A DNA stretch of 6,294 nucleotides from Clostridia bacterium (GTDB lineage Bacteria > Bacillota > Clostridia > Oscillospirales > CAG-272): assembly GCA_017960705.1 (NCBI GenBank), contig JAGCYR010000097.1, forward strand, positions 1-6,294, written 5' to 3'. Positions 3,225-6,294 of this stretch are shown in pieces. How positions within the stretch are numbered: position 1 is the stretch's first letter; each line of letters opens with the position of its first letter. The translations under genes were made by a program, and so were the position numbers. Under the pieces are notes generated by a model. That model was not told where the DNA came from. It did no database searches and saw nothing but the letters and a program-made list of their open reading frames with translations.

Positions 3225-6068
3225 ATGAGAAAAACGTTCGCGCTGATGCTCCTTTGCCTTGCTCTTATCGTCGTTTCGCTCGCGTCCTGTTCGCTTTCGG
3301 GCGGCGGCGACGGGACCGACGCGCCGGAAACGACCCCGGAGACGACCGCAATACCGGAACACGACCACGTCTGGGACGAGGGACGCGTCGTCAAAGAGGG
3401 CACCTGCGACTCCGTAACCAAAGAAGAGACCAAAGGAGAGATCATGTTTACCTGTACGATTTGCGGCGAGACCAAGACCGAAGAGACCGACGGGCATATC
3501 TGGAACGACGGGAAAGTGATCGACGCGGCGACCTGTAAGCAGACCGGATCGTGTCTTCGCACCTGCACGAAGTGCGGGACGAAAAAGACGTTTGAGATCC
3601 CGAAGACCGACGATCACAAGTACGTCGCCTCCGGGCGTTACGTGACCGCGCCGACCGTTGACCGCGACGGGGAAGCGGAGCTCGTCTGCTCGGTCTGCGG
3701 CAAAGCGTCTACCCAGCCCGCCTCCTTTGCCGACTATCAGACCAAGGTCAACCAGGTCAAGGCGAAACTCTCGAACTTTTCGAACACCGATTTCGGCGGC
3801 ACAAGCAGCAGCTTGAACGTCACGTCGAACCTCGGCAGTACCTACACCGCTCCGACCGTCAAACCGACGAAGGGGCAGCATCCCCGCGTTATGTTCAACG
3901 AGAACGATATCGCCGGGATCAACCGTGCGCTGAACAACGGGATGAACGAAGCCGCCGCGAAGGAGTTCCGGCGCCAGGTCGCCCTGATGGAGACCGGCTC
4001 GCTTCCCGCCGCCTACGATCACGGCGGCACCAACGGCACCCATAACTTCAACGGTCAGGTGCTCTCGAACATCATGGCGTTGGCGCTCGACTACCGTCTC
4101 TCGGGCAGCAAGATCTCGGGCTACCAGGCGATTTTGGCGGCGAAAAATTACCTTAAAACCATCGACGTCCAGAGTTTCAAGCCCGATCCCGAGCGGACGA
4201 TGGGCAACATTATGTACGCTATGGCTTGCGTCTACGACTGGTGCTACGACCTGATGACCAAAACCGATAAGGATCAGATCGTCGCGGGCGTTCAGCACAA
4301 GTGCTGCGAGAGCGTCCATATGGAGGTCGGCTTCCCGCCGTCCGGGCAGGGCTCGATCGCGGGACACGGCTGCGAGTTCCAGATCCTGCGCGACTATCTG
4401 TCGTTTGCCATCGCGATCTACGACGAATATCCCGGATGGTGGAACTACGTCGGGTATCGCTTCTATAACGAATACGTTCCCGCCCGCAACGAGTTCTACC
4501 GCGCGGGGATGGTGCCGCAGGGCGTGTCGCAGTACGTGCAGATCCGCTTTGCCTCCGACTGCTACGCGGCGCTCCTGATCAAGGCGATGTCGGGTTCTCT
4601 CCCCTTCGACGAGGAGGGGATGCACCGGGTCATTCTGTCGATCCACTCCTACGAGCTCCCGAACGAGTACACCTTCGCCTCCGGCGACGGCAGCAACACG
4701 ACCTCGGTCAACCAGATCAAGAAGGTCATGGAGTTCGGTATGGCGTCGATGATCACGTCGCATCTGTTCGGCGACGCGACGGTCCGCTCGCAGTTCGAGT
4801 ACGGTAAATACAGCTACTCGATCTTCGGCGACGGTCAGTACGGACTTGAACAGACCGTCGGCTACGCCTGCGAGGAGCTGATCTGCTCGTCGGGCGAAGT
4901 CAAGGCGACGAAAGACCGCCACGTCGGTATGTCTTTGATCGTCTACAACGGCGGCTGGCTCGGGCAGACCATTGCCCGCAACAACTGGGGAGCGAATCAG
5001 GCGGCTGTGCTGATGAAGATCGGCGTCCGCGCCGACACCAACCACGGGCATCAGGACGCGGGACAGTTCCAGATCTGGTACAAGGCGATGCTCGCCGGCG
5101 ACACCGGCGCCTACTCGTCCTACAATACCGATCACTGGAGATACTATCATCAGGCGACCATCGCCCATAACTCGCTGCTCATCAACAACGGCGGCGGAGG
5201 CACCTACTACTGCGGCGGGCAGATCTCGCACACGCAGGAGACCGGGTCGCTCACCGGCTGGACGAACGGCAGTTACGAGACCGGCGTCGTGACCGCGCAC
5301 GAGGAAGGATACCTCGACGCCGCGAAGACCAAGGTGAAGTACGCCTATATCGCCGGCGACATCGCGAAAGCGTACGGCAGCTCCACGGCGACGACGGTCG
5401 ACCGTCGGATGCTCGCGGTCTACGAGACGGGGAACAACAACGTTCCGATGTTCTTCTTCGTCTTCGACGATATCACGGCGGCGAGCGCAAACTACAGAAA
5501 GACCTTCCTGCTCCACACGATCAGCGAGCCGACCGTCAGCGGCAAGACCGTTACGGTCACGTCGAGCCAGGGAAGCAAACTGGTCCTGCAGAACCTCCTC
5601 GGCGGCGACAACATCACCAAGGTCGGCGGCACGGGCAGCAACTACAAGGTCAACGGGACCCAGCTCACGCCCAACCGCTACGAGCTCGACGGCTACTGGG
5701 GCCGCGTCGAGATCAGCACGAACACCGGATCGGCGACCAGCTATTTCTTGAACGCGATGTACGTTTGCGACACCAACAAGGATCCTGGTCTTACGGCGAC
5801 GGCGATCTCGGGGAGCGCGGTCAAGGGCGCCCGGATCGGAAACGTCGCGGCTGTGTTCATCTCGTCTCCGACTCGCCGGACTTCGGCGTTCACCTTCAAC
5901 GCGGAGGGCACGGGAGACCTGACCTACTACGTCTCGGGCGTCGCGGCGGGCAACTGGAGCGTCAGCGCCGGCGGATCGACCCGGACCGTTACCGCGACCG
6001 CAGACGGCGGACTGCTGGTATTTACCGCCCCCGCAGGCGGCACGGTCACCATCACCCCCGTCAACTGA
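3225..6068 (+). CDS. Heparinase II/III-family lipoprotein with cysteine-rich N-terminal repeats
   Basis: The product is a 947-residue predicted surface lipoprotein, likely a polysaccharide lyase that cleaves uronic-acid glycans by beta-elimination. Residues 1-22 are a type II signal peptide with lipobox LASC and lipid-anchored Cys22, then a Gly/Thr/Pro/Glu linker. Residues 46-165 hold three cysteine-rich repeats. A helical toroid domain begins near QHPRVMF (218-224) and runs to about 540. The beta-sandwich part has the family signature NHGHQDAG (606-613), D626 and IAHN (646-649). By spacing with Pedobacter heparinase II (recalled), H381, Y437 and H607 are the probable catalytic residues, E384 matches its Glu205, and H609, D626 and H648 are candidate zinc ligands. 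The C-terminus (about 880-947) is a small beta-rich domain. The gene is monocistronic, with its own promoter and terminator. Substrate is unresolved: heparin/heparan sulfate, alginate-like or other uronans all use this fold. The family call is confident, the exact PL family is not. Confidence 0.92.
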   Translation: MRKTFALMLLCLALIVVSLASCSLSGGGDGTDAPETTPETTAIPEHDHVWDEGRVVKEGTCDSVTKEETKGEIMFTCTICGETKTEETDGHIWNDGKVIDAATCKQTGSCLRTCTKCGTKKTFEIPKTDDHKYVASGRYVTAPTVDRDGEAELVCSVCGKASTQPASFADYQTKVNQVKAKLSNFSNTDFGGTSSSLNVTSNLGSTYTAPTVKPTKGQHPRVMFNENDIAGINRALNNGMNEAAAKEFRRQVALMETGSLPAAYDHGGTNGTHNFNGQVLSNIMALALDYRLSGSKISGYQAILAAKNYLKTIDVQSFKPDPERTMGNIMYAMACVYDWCYDLMTKTDKDQIVAGVQHKCCESVHMEVGFPPSGQGSIAGHGCEFQILRDYLSFAIAIYDEYPGWWNYVGYRFYNEYVPARNEFYRAGMVPQGVSQYVQIRFASDCYAALLIKAMSGSLPFDEEGMHRVILSIHSYELPNEYTFASGDGSNTTSVNQIKKVMEFGMASMITSHLFGDATVRSQFEYGKYSYSIFGDGQYGLEQTVGYACEELICSSGEVKATKDRHVGMSLIVYNGGWLGQTIARNNWGANQAAVLMKIGVRADTNHGHQDAGQFQIWYKAMLAGDTGAYSSYNTDHWRYYHQATIAHNSLLINNGGGGTYYCGGQISHTQETGSLTGWTNGSYETGVVTAHEEGYLDAAKTKVKYAYIAGDIAKAYGSSTATTVDRRMLAVYETGNNNVPMFFFVFDDITAASANYRKTFLLHTISEPTVSGKTVTVTSSQGSKLVLQNLLGGDNITKVGGTGSNYKVNGTQLTPNRYELDGYWGRVEISTNTGSATSYFLNAMYVCDTNKDPGLTATAISGSAVKGARIGNVAAVFISSPTRRTSAFTFNAEGTGDLTYYVSGVAAGNWSVSAGGSTRTVTATADGGLLVFTAPAGGTVTITPVN
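3360..3719 (+). repeat. Three cysteine-rich protein repeats (H-x-W/Y...C...CxxCG) within the heparinase lipoprotein
   Basis: At protein level, residues 46-90, 91-130 and 131-165 form three units of roughly 35-45 residues. Each opens with a His then an aromatic residue (H48-V-W50, H91-I-W93, H131-K-Y133) and ends in a CxxCG knuckle (C77/C80, C114/C117, C155/C158). The first two add an upstream Cys (C61, C104); the third lacks it, with Thr-Val at the equivalent place, so it looks degenerate. Such repeats are frequent in surface proteins of gut Clostridia. Metal binding or disulfides are possible but not shown; no function is established to my knowledge. Confidence 0.75.
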
Positions 6069-6083
6069 ACCAAATCGGCAACC

Positions 6084-6115
6084 GAGCGCCGCGATCGTCG
6101 CGGCGCTCTTTTTTT
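6084..6115 (+). terminator. Rho-independent terminator after the heparinase gene
   Basis: A perfect 11-bp GC-rich stem (GAGCGCCGCGA at 6084-6094 with TCGCGGCGCTC at 6098-6108) has a TCG loop and seven T residues (6109-6115). It begins 16 bases after the stop codon. Confidence 0.95.
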
Positions 6116-6158
6116 GCGCGCGGAGAAAAAAAGAAAGCGTTCGTTCCCCCGTACTCTG

Positions 6159-6187
6159 TTGACAACCGTATTATATGGGTATATAAT
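6159..6187 (+). promoter_or_regulatory. Consensus sigma-A promoter for the CobW-family gene
   Basis: A perfect TTGACA (6159-6164) and a perfect TATAAT (6182-6187) are separated by the optimal 17 bases. Transcription should start near 6194, with a leader of about 50 bases. Such a strong core is often paired with repression; see the overlapping inverted repeat. Confidence 0.92.
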
Positions 6188-6188
6188 A
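6169..6188 (+). promoter_or_regulatory. Inverted repeat over the -10 region, candidate operator
   Basis: TATTATAT (6169-6176) and ATATAATA (6181-6188) are perfect 8-base complements around GGGT. The right arm covers the -10 box and the left arm lies in the spacer, where a dimeric repressor would block RNA polymerase. It does not match the Zur or Fur boxes I know from Bacillus. Because the -10 itself is AT-rich, part of the symmetry could be chance. Confidence 0.4.
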
Positions 6189-6204
6189 TATGCGTAAAAA
6201 TATG

Positions 6205-6223
6205 CCCTGCGGGAAAAGCAGGG
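6205..6223 (+). other. Leader hairpin before the CobW-family start
   Basis: CCCTGC (6205-6210) pairs with GCAGGG (6218-6223) around GGGAAAA. The stem ends 4 bases before the ribosome binding site, so it could tune translation or protect the message's 5' end. There is no U tract, so it is not an intrinsic terminator. Confidence 0.5.
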
Positions 6224-6227
6224 ACGA

Positions 6228-6234
6228 AAGGGAG
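6228..6234 (+). promoter_or_regulatory. Ribosome binding site AAGGGAG
   Basis: This purine-rich site sits 8 bases before TTG at 6243 and supports the TTG start, which begins exactly at the conserved N-terminus of the CobW family. Confidence 0.75.
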
Positions 6235-6242
6235 TGTTCCGC

Positions 6243-6294
6243 TTGACCAAAATCGACGTTTTCTCGGGCTTTCTCGGCGCGGGAAAAACCACGC
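6243..6294 (+). CDS. CobW/COG0523-family GTPase, N-terminal fragment
   Basis: Only 17 codons lie in the window, reading MTKIDVFSGFLGAGKTT with TTG as the start; the gene continues past the right edge. The fragment carries a complete Walker A/P-loop (GFLGAGKT, residues 9-16) placed as in COG0523 proteins (G3E GTPases), a cytosolic family that includes CobW, zinc metallochaperones of the ZNG1/YeiR type and nitrile-hydratase activators. The subfamily, metal-binding CxCC motif and C-terminal domain cannot be seen. It has its own consensus promoter, a possible operator and a leader hairpin, so it starts a new, probably regulated transcription unit. The family call rests on a short but characteristic N-terminus. 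Confidence 0.85.
   Translation, partial: MTKIDVFSGFLGAGKTT

Noticed and set aside
3168..5516. Very long open frame on the minus strand (782 codons)
   Set aside because: It lies opposite the heparinase gene, whose GC-rich codon use suppresses antisense stops. Its product is a low-complexity Arg/Val/Asp/Gly-rich sequence with no recognisable motif, while the plus frame has a signal peptide, family motifs, promoter and terminator.

Overview
The window reads as chromosomal DNA from a GC-rich member of the Clostridia, probably an uncultured gut Oscillospirales- or Christensenellales-like lineage. The taxon is inferred from the Firmicutes-type 23S tail, strong AGGAGG-type ribosome binding sites, consensus sigma-A promoters, GTG and TTG starts, and a lipoprotein carrying the H-x-W...C...CxxCG repeats common in gut Clostridia. 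Every gene I can support lies on the + strand, and no mobile element, CRISPR array or tRNA was seen.

Layout. Positions 1-309 are the 3' end of a 23S rRNA (sarcin-ricin loop at 68-81). It is followed by a structured trailer and a hairpin terminator (404-432), with no 5S rRNA in between. A GTG-started gene at 483-1751 encodes an unusual three-part protein: a GrpB/UPF0157-like nucleotidyltransferase domain, an inorganic-pyrophosphatase-like domain whose three metal-binding acidic positions are glycines, and an intact C-terminal NUDIX hydrolase. It ends in its own terminator. A 265-base gap follows, holding a cluster of small hairpins and then a clear extended -10 promoter.

That promoter drives a two-gene unit: a flavin reductase-family protein (2017-2538) and SmpB (2560-3039), closed by a strong terminator. 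The next unit is monocistronic: an extended -10 promoter, then a 947-residue lipoprotein (3225-6068) with three cysteine-rich repeats and a heparinase II/III-type polysaccharide lyase body, ending in an 11-bp-stem terminator. The window closes with a consensus promoter overlapping an AT-rich inverted repeat, a leader hairpin, and the first 17 codons of a CobW/COG0523 GTPase starting with TTG.

The genes are short separate transcription units rather than one pathway: housekeeping (rRNA, trans-translation), redox or flavin chemistry, nucleotide hydrolysis, surface uronic-acid polysaccharide degradation and metal handling. The items most worth a second look are the GrpB/PPase-like/NUDIX fusion with its dead-looking middle domain, the cysteine-repeat heparinase lipoprotein, and the regulatory architecture before the CobW-family gene.
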